A stretch of DNA of 64,000 nucleotides from Zingiber officinale (Eukaryota > Streptophyta > Magnoliopsida > Zingiberales > Zingiberaceae). This document shows, in pieces, positions 28,271 to 39,300 of this stretch (position 1 is its first letter; each line of letters begins with the position of its first letter). The translations under genes were made by a program, and so were the position numbers. The stretch spans positions 103,647,712-103,711,711 of the forward strand of contig NC_055991.1 of assembly GCF_018446385.1 (NCBI RefSeq). The letters run 5' to 3'. Under the pieces are notes generated by a model. It did no database searches, was not told the DNA's origin, and worked only from the letters and a program-made list of their open reading frames with translations.

Positions 28271-28771
28271 TCATAGTGTTCCTGCCAAGAACTCACACGC
28301 TGCTCCTTCCACTTCAATCATGCTTGCTCCTGAGGATTGTTTGATGTCCAAATCACACATCAGTTTCCTCACTTTCAATGCATCCTCTGTTCTACCAGTA
28401 ATCGCATACAACTTTTGCAGAGCTACATATCCACTTTCCTCCAGTGGCTCAAGCTCAATGAGATGCCTCGCCACCACTACGCCCAACTCGTAATCACCAT
28501 GAGCAAAGCATCCACCTAAAAGTGCACGCCAAGCAGAAGCATTTGTTTCGAAAAGCAAGCTCTCAAGCACTGATCTCGCCTTATCGAGATACCCCCCACG
28601 AGAAAGAGCATCCACCAAGCATCCAACATGTTCTGCCTTTGGCTCAACTCCATAAACCGTCTTCATGCAATTGAAGTCGATGATAGCAGTGTCAATCATG
28701 CCTACATGGTTGCAAGCCATCAAAATTCCGATGAAGGTATTCCTATCTGGTCGCAATCTGAACTTGATCAT
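28271..28771 (-). pseudogene. captured PPR protein fragment (C-terminal PPR plus E domain)
   Basis: An uninterrupted 166-codon minus-strand frame begins MIKFRLRPDRNTFIGILMAC and contains PPR helices: HVGCLVDALSRGGYLDKARS, WRALLGGCFAHGDYELGVVV and ELEPLEESGYVALQKLYAIT. It ends GASMIEVEGAACEFLAGTL, like the E domain of PLS-class PPR proteins, which act on organelle RNA. Full members are 400-800 residues, so only the last third is present. A stop lies immediately upstream of the first Met. It is antisense to the LRR fragments that flank it on both sides. Captured by the CACTA element; function as a protein is doubtful, though no stop has appeared yet. Confidence 0.8.
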
Positions 28772-28972
28772 CTACACAAATAGTGAAAGAGTAGCCATTC
28801 CACATCCATTTACAGCCAATCCACACAGACTTAAGACTTACACACAATTGTATTCTGTATGACCTTATTCTTGGGCAATCTTTCATGTTTTTTTATGAAA
28901 TTCCTAGATCTTTTACACTTTGTTTCTGGTGTCCTTACTACTTACACCTTATTTCCATGTGAAATTTTATAG

Positions 28973-29314
28973 GGTTTTGCAAGTCTTGTTGGAGCACTAG
29001 TTGAGAATAAGGTAATTCGATCTATACATCTCAAGCTAATAAGACTTACACACACTTAGATTTTCTATCCATGCAGTTCTTTCTTGCAGATTTAATTTCT
29101 TCATCAGATTTGTTGACTTTCCAGTATTTATTGATTGTACTACTTCTCAGCAATTATGTAAAACTATATTTCTTCTTGTTTAGGAAAAATAACACTTCTA
29201 GATATTGGCAACAATGAGATTGGTCCCAAAGGCGCCTTTAGCATCACTGAGTATGTTAAGAAAACTAAGTCCTTGCTATGGCTGAATCTTTACATGAATG
29301 ACATTGGCGATGAG
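28973..29314 (+). pseudogene. captured EMB2004-like LRR gene, exons d-e
   Basis: 28973-29011 reads GFASLVGALVENK and ends at a GTAATT donor. 29184-29314 reads KITLLDIGNNEIGPKGAFSI then KTKSLLWLNLYMNDIGDE and ends at GTGTGG. Both match successive parts of the EMB2004-type repeat protein, but the segment expected between them (about one exon) is missing. They belong with the exons at 26741-27390. The PPR fragment lies between. Confidence 0.75.
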
Positions 29315-29818
29315 GTGTGGTTATTGACTATTGTTGCTTTATGCTCTGTTGCTTCACTTCTGAAACATAAATTATCATCTAAGGTGCATATATATCTCAT
29401 TGGAAATCATATAAATGAATTGATGTTACTCATCTTTATTGTTGCTGAGGAATTTATTTACTTTCCATGTACTCTTAGTGATAAAAGTGAATTTATTGTT
29501 TGCAAACTAAAAGTGAATTTATTTACTTTCCATGTACTCTTAGTGGTAAACAGTTATGCCATTTGGGTCGACTACTAATGAATTGAATTTGAAAGATTAA
29601 ATTGCTGTTTATGTAGTTAGATTAAAATTTTTAGTTTGGATTATATTAAGTTCCCAGGAATGATAGATCTATCACTATATGATATGGTTGAGATAATTGA
29701 TGAATGTTTTTCTTTTTAAGCATTCCAATTAGTCATCTTGTTACATGGTGCTCTTACTACTTTTTCAATTATGATTTTTGGTCTTGGTTTACTAATATAT
29801 TATTTATGTGTTTTTACA

Positions 29819-29899
29819 GTTTACAATTCTCAAGCACTCCAAAGTTGAAATTGATGAAGTGCGGTTCGAGTGGGCTGAATGCATGCTAGATTACATTTG
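29819..29899 (+). other. possible terminal exon of unknown origin
   Basis: After an acceptor-like TTTTTACAG, one frame reads TILKHSKVEIDEVRFEWAEC then MLDYI and stops. This looks coding-like but I cannot name a parent gene. It may be another captured piece. Confidence 0.3.
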
Positions 29900-30017
29900 A
29901 GTAGGAAATGTATTTGATTTTTGAAAACTTTGGATGATGCATGCATTTGCATGGAATGTAAATTGCGGATATTATCTTGATGTGTACAATATTTATTACC
30001 TTTTGATGTTGTGAAAA

Positions 30018-30175
30018 GAATTTGTGCATTTTATGGATACTGTTGTAAGAAGAATATTTATGTAATTTATGAATATTTGTGTATTTTATGGATACTGATG
30101 GAAGAAGAATATGTGTAATTTGTGAATATTTGTGTATTTTATGGATACTGTTGTAAGAATAATATTGGTGCATTT
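30018..30175 (+). repeat. tandem repeat of about 54 bp, three copies
   Basis: Copies start at 30021, 30076 and 30129 with TTTGTG[CT]ATTTTATGGATAC and diverge slightly. A partial fourth follows. Confidence 0.75.
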
Positions 30176-30214
30176 TATCATTTTTTCACTATTTCAGAAA
30201 TTGAATTTATGCTG

Positions 30215-30542
30215 TTAAAAAATAATGAAATTACATCGGTTTTCCACCGCTGCAAAACCGGTGTTATTAACTAATATTACATTGGTTGTATATCGCTGCC
30301 AAAATTAGTGTTATTAACATATAATATTACATCGGTTTTACACCGTTGATGAAACAGTGTCGTTAAGTGATATGACACCGGTTAATAACAGATTCGAACA
30401 CCGGTGTCGATAAGTGATACTACACCGGTTTTAACCCGATGTCTAAAATGACAGACCTTTTACATCAGCTTCATAGACATCGGTCGAAAATGTAATAGAC
30501 ACCGGTGGAAAACCGATGTCTATGAGGGTTTTTGTTGTAGTG
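30215..30542 (-). repeat. CACTA 3' subterminal repeats
   Basis: Repeats such as ACATCGGTTTTCCACCG, GACACCGGTTAATAA and CCGATGTCTATGAGGG in both orientations, ending TTTTTGTTGTAGTG at the transposon border. Confidence 0.88.
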
Positions 30543-31627
30543 ATAGCAAACTCAACGACCTCGAACATCAAGAGCCAAGGAAATGTGGTGCTAAAAATAA
30601 CCGTGGGCAAGGAGCTTACTGTGAACAATGTGTTATATGTTCCAGAGCTTCGAAAGAATTTGATATCCAGATCACTATTAAGCAAGTTGGCTTTCACATT
30701 GTTTTGAAGTTAGATAGAGTTGTTTTATCCAAAAGTATGTGATCTAAAAGGGATACCTACACATGGTGGGAATAATACTTCATCACTTTTGCTGATGATA
30801 ACACAAGATATTATTATGTGTATCTTCTCAAGGGTAAGGATGAAGCTATAGAAAAATTTATTCTCTATAACAATGAGGTTGAAAACTAATTTAATAAAAA
30901 AATTAAGGTGGTGTGAGATGACCGAAGCGGTGAATTTGTATCACTATTCGCTGAGTTGTGTGTTGGATAAAACACAAAACAACAACACCCTATACTCCTC
31001 AGTAAAATGGTGTTGTTGAGTGAAAGAGTCACACTCTGAAGGAAATGCCTATTGAGCTATGGATTGCTAAAGTACATATAAAGGCAAGATGTATTAACAA
31101 TTAATTACCTTTTAAATAAAGTATTTCGAATAAAAATAGACAAAAACCCTTATAAGTTGTGGAATGAAAAACAACTATCATAGAAATACTTGTGAGTGTG
31201 GGGTGTCTTGCAAAAAGTTATGGTGCCTAATTAGAAAGGATTAAAATAGGACTAAAAAATATTGATTACATATTTATTAGATATACACATAACAGTGGTG
31301 CTTACCGGTTCCTTGTGTATTAGTCTCAAATACTGGAAATACACAAGAACTTTATTATTGAATCAAGAAATGCTTCATTCTTTGACATGTGTTTTCTTAA
31401 AAGACCCGAGAAGAAGGAAGTTCTTCAAAATGAACATTTAAACCATAAGAAGAACAAGAATAAGAAGAAAATGATGAACCAGTTGAGGTTGAGTTTAGAC
31501 GAAGTAAAAGAGATCAAGTGGAAAAATTGATTCAAAATGAATTTTATCACTTCATGTTGGAAATTGATCACAAAAGTTACTCAGAATCTATAGGCTCTTT
31601 TGATAGACCTAATTAGAAAGAGACAGC
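30543..31627 (+). pseudogene. decayed copia element, protease-integrase-RT start (right piece)
   Basis: Continues the frame from 17879: NSTTSNIKSQGNVVLKITVG, NVLYVPELRKNLISRSLLSK. Then broken integrase blocks: FADDNTRYYYVYLLKGKDEA, VMVPN..., IDYIFIRYTHNSGAYRFLVY, ESRNASFFDMCF. It ends near VEFRRSKRDQVEKLI at the start of the RT region, where the next LTR begins. Many stops. Confidence 0.75.
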
Positions 31628-32719
31628 TGATGGTGCAGGGAGCACCATAATCAAATGTATATTTTGATGTTGTCAAAAGTTTAAAGTTAAGTCATATTAT
31701 GATCTAATGTATTGACTAAGTATATAGGTTGAAAGAATTAACGGGTTTAGAGGATCAAACACTAGACTGAAGTTTAATTAAGTCAGGAGAACTATATAAC
31801 TGGCAGGAAGCCTAGATAAGTTAGAAAGGACTTAATATATGGTAGGAAGTCTAGTTGGGTTAGCAGGACCTTACAATTGGCTGAAGTCTAGATGGAATAT
31901 ATGGCAGGAAGATCTGGTGGGTCAGGAGATCAAACATCAAGTATATAAATGGTAAGTAGAGGTAAGCAACTGAAGAAGAGAGATTCAGTGAAGATGAGTT
32001 CTAGTGGGACTATAGATGCTAGTCCAACTTATATCTAACTTGGAAATCAATGTTGAGACCAAGTCTAGATCCTAAATTTGGTATGAGAAGATCTAATTCA
32101 CAAATATATCTATGCATTTGTGCTAACTTTGTGTTGTAGGTAATTTTGTGATTCAGACTAACATATTTTATAGGAGCTTGGAACATAAAATAAAGCTCTG
32201 ATAAATAGTTCTTGAGGCACCTCAAGTGTTGGAGAGCAAGTGGAACAAAGTGTTGGAGCTGCCTCAGATGAGTGGAGGTACCCCCAAACAGATAAACTTC
32301 GAGGATGAAGTTTTAGCCTTAGAGGAGTCTCGGCTGACTTGGAGGTGCCTCGGAGATGATAATGTCAAAGCATTGAAGGTTCCCTCAGCCACTTGGAGGC
32401 GGCCCCAAATGGATAAGCACCAAATACTTGGAATTAAATCAGAGTTCAGTTGATGGAGGTGTCTTGGGTCATTGGAGGCGCCTCCGACCTAGCTAGGAAA
32501 AGGAGGCTTTGGCTACAACATTCTTCATTAATTCTATACCAACTTTCAAGTTAATTTTATTGGACTACTTACACCCAACTATTTGCTGCGACTTTGCTAT
32601 GATCAACTGCTACAGTCAGAATGACACCGACATCATACTTCAATCTTCAACTACAATCCATGTCAATAAAATAAGTATTTTCTTTCGGTTGTTGTTAAAC
32701 TTGCATATGAAAGTGTAAG
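31628..32719 (+). mobile_element. LTR fragment of a SIRE-like family
   Basis: Starts TGATGGTGCAGGGAGCACC and shows the family layout: GGAAGTCTAG phrases, then GGAGGCGCCTCC-type palindromes (32229-32490), then a degraded TATA position (GGAAAAGGAGG near 32495). No matching partner LTR or internal region is in the window. Confidence 0.55.
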
Positions 32720-33718
32720 TGTAGGTCCCAGTGCGCTTGGCAAGAGGGGTGAATTACTCTGAAGTTACAAAATTACCCTTCTCTTTCTTTTAACTTTAAT
32801 TAGACAAACACTTAATAAGTAAAAATAAAAATGTGTAATAGAAATTCAAGGCTACCAAGATTTATTAGGTTTTTAATCGGGAAGGTTGCTAATCTAAGGC
32901 AATGTAAGGACTAACAAAGTCTCCCTCTTTAAGCTAGGTTAGAGGCGAAGAAGCCCCCTACAACGTTTGAAAGTACAAATATGAAGACAAAATTAAAACT
33001 GAAGTAGAGTAAGGGTTGTATTCAAATAAAGAGAACCGAGGCTCTATTTATAATCTACTAGTCGAACTAGCCGTTTTGCTAACGTAACATCTCCAGGCGT
33101 GTGGACCCTCTCCGAGCGCCCCTAGTTGTGCGCCTTATCTGCTCACAATTGTTACTCAATGGTGCGATGATAACAACTCATCCTTGTCTAGGCACCCAGA
33201 GTACTGTTGACTTGCACCTGAAAGTGATATGCAGCAACAACTCTATGACGAGGTACCTGTTCCACACCAAGGCATTTTGGGTGCCCGGACCCTCTCCAAG
33301 TGCCCAGAATTCAGGTACCTAGACTTATTCCATGCACCTGGACAAGGTCAACTCAGAGTTTAACTTTGTCCTTGCTTCGTCTCTGATCGCTTGGGTGGTT
33401 TTCTAGCTTATCCAGAGTTGAGCTCACCCGAACCCAACTTTGGCCTTCTCTCCTCGAGCAATCTTCTGCTCCAGCTTCTTGACCCTTGGAAGCACTATGC
33501 ACATCCTTCTCGTCCATCAGTGTACTCTTCTGCAGCACCTCATCCTACGGATTCATTGAGCCCGTCAACTCGCTTCCCGTGCCATTTTTTTTGCTAACTG
33601 CATCTTTCACTCAACTTCTTGTGTTCCTAAGTTCCTGCACACTTCAACACAAGGATCAAACATAACAAGACCTAACTTGATTTGGTTGACCACATCAAAA
33701 CTAACATGAGGTACTTAC
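32720..33718 (-). mobile_element. diverged LTR related to the 46579/58406 LTR family
   Basis: Aligns by eye with the LTRs at 46579-47504 and 58406-59280: the GGCAAGAGGGGTGAATT start, the CATCCTTCTCGTCCATC.GTGTACTCTTC block, and GACCTAACTTGATTTGGTTGACCACATCAAAA at the end. It is more diverged, so it is an older copy. The exact ends are uncertain. Confidence 0.6.
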
Positions 33719-33807
33719 TATTGGGATATGGTTGATGCAATGTGTACTAAAAATATATTTCATAAACATGCATAGTGGAAGACTTAATGATAAATAAACT
33801 AATTTAT
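33719..33807. mobile_element. outer copia LTR, piece 1
   Basis: Starts with a mutated terminus TATTGGGATATGG and reads into AAACATGCATAGTGGAAG. It continues after the next element at 42781. Other pieces are 42781-43830 and 59337-59486. Confidence 0.6.
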
Positions 33808-35782
33808 TGTTGGGTTTTTCGGGCCGCGAAAATCATTTTTCGCGTCGCGGAAACCCCGAATCACCCATGCCACTGGATCTCGTGCGAAGGATAGATTTCA
33901 AAATACGAGTATGAGTTTTAAACTTTGATCTACAGTAGATCTACAAAGGAAAAACATTTTATACCTTCGATGCGTGCCCGTCGCAATCCCGCAAGTCCAA
34001 GGTATGCCGGATCTCGAAGTTGTCAACGTAGATAATTCTCTAGTGATATCCACACGAACAAGAAGTGTTCTCTAACACTCAAGGATGGAGAAGAGAGCAC
34101 CACAAGTGTGCTAGCACTCTCTAGGGCTCTCGGGTAGGATTGGAAGAAGAAGAAAAGAAAAGAAGAGAACACACTCCTCTAAATTCTCTATGTGACTTTC
34201 ACTAACCTTTCTTCTTGGATTAGATTCACTCTCCTTTCTTCTCCCTTGCTTGAAACCCACGACCAAGACAAGAGAAGGAGCAAGAAGAGAGCTTAGGAGG
34301 AGGAAGATCACTTGAATGAGAGTTACACTTGCAAAAATGAAACTCTTTTTTCATCTAATTAAGTGGTTTGTAACCTCCATGGGATACCAAGAGTCACAAC
34401 TCTTGGTAACTCCCATGAGGTGGCACTTCACTTAAGTAACCATGATGATGTGGAGCATCATCATTGGTCCACTTAATGCCAACTCACCGATGAGGTGGCA
34501 TAAAGTCAAGTCAAACTTGACTCTTCATCTTCCTCTCAAGTCAAGTCAAACTTGACTTAATCTCTCTCATGGTTGATCTAATCCAACCATTTAATTCAAG
34601 CCAATTTAATATAATGAATCTAATTCATTTAATTAAATTGATTCAATGAGTCATAATCTAAATTAGACTCATTGAACACATGAATCAACTTGAGTCCAAC
34701 TCAATTAGCCCAATTAGGATTACTCTTAATCCAATTTGATTCATCAAATGAATCTAATCCTCTTGGTTCATCATATGAACTTAATCTCCATCCACTTGTT
34801 CTTTGTGTGTGACCCAATAGGTTCTTGTAACGTTGGTAATGCCCCTAAACTCATTTAGAAACATAAGTAATGAGCGGTATCTAGCAATACATCATTACTA
34901 CCCAAGTTACAAGAATGTTGAGATCCAACATCACCTTGTGACTACTAATTGTGACTTCTCACAATATATGACAAGTGTCCTTCTATCCTAGACATCTAGA
35001 TTGATCAATGTGAGGCATAGACCGTGTCATCCTCTAATCAATCTAAATCTTGAACTCCAAGTAGACTCACTCAATCAAATGAGCTCAATATCCTATATTG
35101 ACTCATTTGGGCATGGCCACCATGCACTTCGTGGTCTCACTCTATCAAGAATACCGATGTCTCTCCCGTCATATAGGAGGGATAGATCCCATCTACATCA
35201 CTCACATCCCTCCACATAATTTGTTACATACCCAGTAATCGCCTTTATGGTCCACCCAGTTACGGGTGACGTTTGACGAAACCAAAGTACATAACTCCTT
35301 ATGTATGGAACCATTGTGACTTCAGGTCTAAGGACTAGTAGTCATACTAATAGCCACATGAGAAAGTATATGACACTCATATAACGATCCATGATACTTT
35401 CTCATGGCGGGTCATTCAATATACATTCTCTAATGCATACCCATGTGTCAACTTGATATCTCTATATCCATGACTTGTGAGATCAAGTCATCGAGTTGAC
35501 CTACATGCTAGTCTTATTGCATTAACATTGTCCTTGAATGTTAATACTCGACTAGGAATGATTAAGAGTAGTGTTCCCTATATCATCTCACTATCGGTTC
35601 AACTAACCAATTGATATAGGTGAGAACCGTCTACTCAAGGACGTTATTATATTTAGTTTATTTGGTACCAATAAAAGTAAGTATAATAACCAAAAACTAA
35701 ATGTCTTTATTTATATAAGAATATGATACAATAAGTCCATAATACAATCATCAAATGATTGGCTCTAGGGCTCTAGCTAACA
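33808..35782 (-). repeat. 3' LTR of the Tork-like element
   Basis: TGTTGGGTTTTTCGGGCCGC to CTCTAGCTAACA on the + strand. It differs from the 5' LTR by scattered substitutions and small indels; a 66-codon shadow frame is identical in both. Confidence 0.92.
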
Positions 35783-35796
35783 ATCTCCCACTAGCA

Positions 35797-36789
35797 CTAG
35801 TGCCAATCAGTGTAAGCTCTAAGCCCCAATGACCTAGTGTGACCATCATGCTTCCTCTGTGCCAAAGCCTTGGTCAAGGGATCTGCGATGTTAGCCTCTG
35901 TAGGTACTCTGCAAATCTTCACATCTCCTCTCTCGATGATCTCTCGAATGAGATGGAAGCGCCGTATTATGTGTTTGGTCCGCTGGTGTGAGCGAGGTTC
36001 CTTCGCCTGTGCTATAGCTCCATTGTTGTCACAATAGAGCTCAATAGGGTCAGCAATGCTAGGAACCACCCCAAGTTCAGTGATGAACTTGCGAATCCAA
36101 ACTGCCTCCTTTGCTGCCTCTGATGCAACAATATACTCGGCCTCTGTCGTAGAATTAGCTACTGTGTCCTGTTTCGAACTCTTCCAGCTCACAGCACCAC
36201 CATTAATGCAAAATACGAACCCCGACTGCGATCTATAGTCATCCTGGTCGGTCTGAAAGCTAGCATCACTGTAACCCTTTACAGCTAGCTCATCATTGCC
36301 TCCATATATCAAGAAATATTGTTTAGTCCTTCTTAAGTACTTAAGAATATTCTTGACCACTATCCAGTGACTTTCACCTGGATCTGACTGGTATCTGCTC
36401 GTCATGCTCAAAGCATACGAGACATCAGGTCGAGTACATAGCATGACATACATGATTGATCCTATGGCTGAGGCATAAGGGATCTGATCCATGCGGTCTC
36501 TCTCCTCTCTAGAAGAGGGACCTTGAGTCTTCGAAAGACTCACGCCATGTGACATCGGCAGAAATCCCTTCTTGGAGTTCTGCATGGAAAACCGAAGGAG
36601 TACCTTGTCAATGTATGTACTCCGACTTATGCCAAGCAATCTCTTAGATCTATCTCTATATATCTGTATCCCTAAAATGCGGGATGCCTCACCTAAGTCC
36701 TTCATTGAGAAGCAACTCCCTAGCCATGTCTTGACAGACTGAAGCATAGGGATGTCCTTCCCAATGAGTAGTATGTCATCCACATACAA
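35797..36789 (-). pseudogene. Tork-like RT C-terminus and RNase H
   Basis: An uninterrupted 330-codon frame. It starts MYVDDILLIGKDIP (the YVDD reverse transcriptase motif) and runs through YASAIGSIMYVMLCTRPDVS. It then carries the RNase H motifs GYSDASFQTDQDD, NSTTEAEYIVASEAAKEAVW, LYCDNNGAIAQAKEP and KHIIRRFHLIREII, and ends TDWH 15 bp from the LTR. Two in-frame stops just upstream (36790-36885) separate it from the RT N-terminus, so this is part of a broken polyprotein. Confidence 0.9.
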
Positions 36790-36885
36790 TATGAGGAAGA
36801 CAACTATATCCCCTACAACCTTCTTGTAGACACAAGGTTCATCTTCATTCTTGATGAAACCAAACTATTTGATTGCATCATCAAA

Positions 36886-37659
36886 TCAAAGATTCCAGCT
36901 CCGAGAAGCTTGCTTTAGTCCATAAATGGACCTATGCAGCTTGCATACTCTGCTAGTATGCTGTGGATCTATAAAACCCTCAGGTTGTGTCATGTACACA
37001 TCCTCGAGTAGGTTTCCATTCAGAAACGTGATTTTGACATCCATCTGCCATATCTCATAGTCATGGTAGGCTGCAATAATAAGCATGATCTGAATGGACT
37101 TAAACATCGCTACTGGAGAAAAGGTTTCATCATAGTCAATACCATGAATCTGCTTGAAACCTTTAGGTACCAAGCGACCCTTATAGATAAGTTCATCCAT
37201 GTTAGTCTTTCTCTTAAAGACCCACTTACACCCAATGGGTTTTACCCCTTCAGGTGGATCAACCAAAGTCCATACTTGGTTGGTGTACATGGATTCCATC
37301 TCGGATCTCATGGCCTCTAGCCATTTCTCAGAATCTGGTCTTATCACAGCTTCCTGATAAGTGGTAGGCTCATCCTCTATGAGAACAATGTCATCATGGT
37401 CAGACAAGAGAAATGAGTATCTCTCAGGCTGACGACGTACCCTATCAGACCTGCGAAGAGGTATGTCTACTTGAACTGGTTGTTGTTCCTCAACTCCTTG
37501 TGGAACAACATCATCCACAACACTTTGTGGTTCCAGTTCAATTTCCATCGAGGCATCAGTGCTATTGTTCGCAACTTGAACTTCTTCAAGATCGAACGTG
37601 CTCCCACTAGTCTTTCTAGAAACAAAGTCCCTTTCTAGAAAGACCCCAGTCTTTGCCAC
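36886..37659 (-). pseudogene. Tork-like RT N-terminus
   Basis: A 257-codon frame with the integrase-RT linker (RRSDRVRRQPERYSFLL) and RT blocks WTLVDPPEGVKPIGCKWVFK, GIDYDETFSPVAMFKSI, WQMDVKITFLNGNLLEDVYM and SIYGLKQASRSWNL, where a TGA ends it. It is in the same frame as the downstream RNase H piece. Confidence 0.9.
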
Positions 37660-37661
37660 AA

Positions 37662-38351
37662 CTACCTGGGAATATAGAAGTAATATCCCTTAGTTTCCTT
37701 GGGATATCCAATAAAGTAGCACTTGTCGGATTTGGGTCCTAACTTGTCTGAGACTTGACGTCGAACGTAAGCCTCACAACCCCAAATTCTCATGAACGAC
37801 ACCTGGGCATCTCTCCCAGTCCATATCCTATATGGTGTCTTTATCACGACCTTGGATGGAACTCGGTTGAGTATAAAAGCTGCCGTGTCTAGAGCATAGC
37901 CCCAAAGGTATGTCGGAAGATCTGTGTGACTCATCATAGATCGTACCATATCTAATAGGGTACGATTCCTCCTTTCGGATACACCATTCCACTGTGGTGT
38001 TCCAGGAGGAGTGAGTTGGGATAGAATCTCACACTCAGCTAGATAGTCACGGAACTCATGGCTAAGGTATTCTCCACCTCGATCGGATCGAAGTATCTTA
38101 ATACTCTTGCCAAGCTGGTTCTGTACTTCATTCTTGAATTCTTTGAACTTTTCAAAGGATTCTGACTTATGTGTCATCAAGTACACATAACCATATCTAC
38201 TGAAGTCATCAGTAAACATGATGAAGTACCTATAACTGCCTCTAGCAGCGACATTGAAAGGGCCACATACATCACTATGTATGAGTCCTAACAAATCAGT
38301 CGCCCACTGAAGGGAGTCTTGGTCATCTTGCCTCGTAGGCATGACTCGCAT
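37662..38351 (-). pseudogene. Tork-like integrase core
   Basis: A 229-codon frame with the DDE integrase core: DLLGLIHSDVCGPF, MFTDDFSRYGYVYLM, LRSDRGGEYLSHEF and TPQWNGVSERRNRTLLDMVR. It is offset by frameshifts from both neighbours (near 38300-38350 and at 37660). Confidence 0.9.
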
Positions 38352-39082
38352 ATCTCATATGATTCTAAATCAAATGAGTCCAGTAAACCATCCTTATGGA
38401 GCTGGGATAAGCGCTTGTCATTTATATGACCTAAGCGACAGTGCCAGAGGTAGGTTTGGTTCATGTCATTTGACTTGATCCTCTTGGTATTTATGTTATA
38501 GATAGGGCTCTCAAGATCTAGAATATAGAGTCCGTTTATCAGAGGTGCACTACAATAGAACATATCGTTTAAATAGACGGAACAACATTTGTTCTTTATT
38601 ATAAACGAAAATCCTTTCTTGTCCAAACAAGAAACTGAAATTATGTTCTTAGTCAAGCCAGGCACATAACAACAATCATCTAATTCTAGTACAAGCCCAG
38701 AGGGAAGAGATAGATGGTAAGTTCCTACAGCAATAGCAGCAACCCGTGCTCCATTGCCTACTCGTAGGTCTATCTCACCCTTCGTCAATGCCCTGCTATT
38801 CCTCAGCGCTTGTACATTAGTACAAATGTGCGAAGCACATCCGGTATCTTATACCCACGATGAAGAAATAGAGAGGTTGACTTCTATAACATGTATACCT
38901 GAAGTAGAAATCTTATTTCTCTTCTTCTTAAGATCTTCCAGGTATTCTTTGGAGTTCCTCTTCCAGTGCCTTGCTTGTCCTTGATATAGGTGACAAAGAT
39001 GTTCAACCATATCGTAAGCGCCCATCAACTTATGTTGCTTCTGAAGCTCAGAGTTCATGGTCGTGAGCATAAGACAGGACAC
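38288..39082 (-). pseudogene. Tork-like gag C-terminus, protease and pre-integrase
   Basis: Upper frame (38849-39082): MNSELQKQHKLMGAYDMVEH, then LYQGQARHWKRNSKEYLEDL. This fuses early Gag directly to the end of the zinc knuckle, so roughly the middle of Gag is missing. A TAA at 38849-38851 lies just before the protease DTGCASHIC. Lower frame (38288-38788): ALTKGEIDLRVGNG-type protease sequence and the zinc HHCC pre-integrase domain (YLWHCRLGHINDKRLSQ, CESCLRGKMTK). Frame is shared across the stop. Confidence 0.87.
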
Positions 39083-39084
39083 AT

Positions 39085-39300
39085 CTAATGCGTCATCTTG
39101 ATGCTTCTTGTAAGCATCACGGTCTGCTCGCGTGGCAGTGGCAGGAGGAGCCTCCAGAATGGGTGCTCCAGAACGTACAGTTTACGTTCCTGAGTGAGAA
39201 CAATTCTCAGATTCCTGTACCAGTCCAGGAAATTTGCTCCGTTGAGCTTGTCCTTCTTAAGGACAGAACGCAGAGAGAAGATGTTCGTGTTCGACGTCAT
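39085..39300 (-). pseudogene. Tork-like gag N-terminus
   Basis: MTSNTNIFSLRSVLKKDKLN then GANFLDWYRNLRIVLTQE, the typical Gag start of this copia group. It frameshifts near 39100-39120 before the next Gag piece. Confidence 0.85.

Larger units (their letters stand above)
17880..30542. mobile_element. gene-capturing non-autonomous CACTA (En/Spm) transposon, 12.66 kb
   Basis: The ends are CACTACAAGAAAAATCCTC at 17880 and, inverted, CACTACAACAAAAACCCTC at 30542; 29 of the first 31 bases match. A 3-bp duplication ATA flanks it (17877-17879 and 30543-30545), as for CACTA elements. Subterminal arrays of CATAGACATCGGTTTT-type repeats lie inside both ends. The interior holds fragments of a Hikeshi/OPI10 gene (+), an EMB2004-like LRR gene (+), a PPR gene (-) and perhaps others, plus a gag-only LTR retrotransposon at 18542-25757. 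No TNPA/TNPD transposase was recognised, so it depends on a partner element. Confidence 0.92.

Noticed and set aside
34111-34311. 66-codon frame duplicated at 41112-41312
   Set aside because: Both lie in the Tork-like LTRs; identical by LTR duplication.
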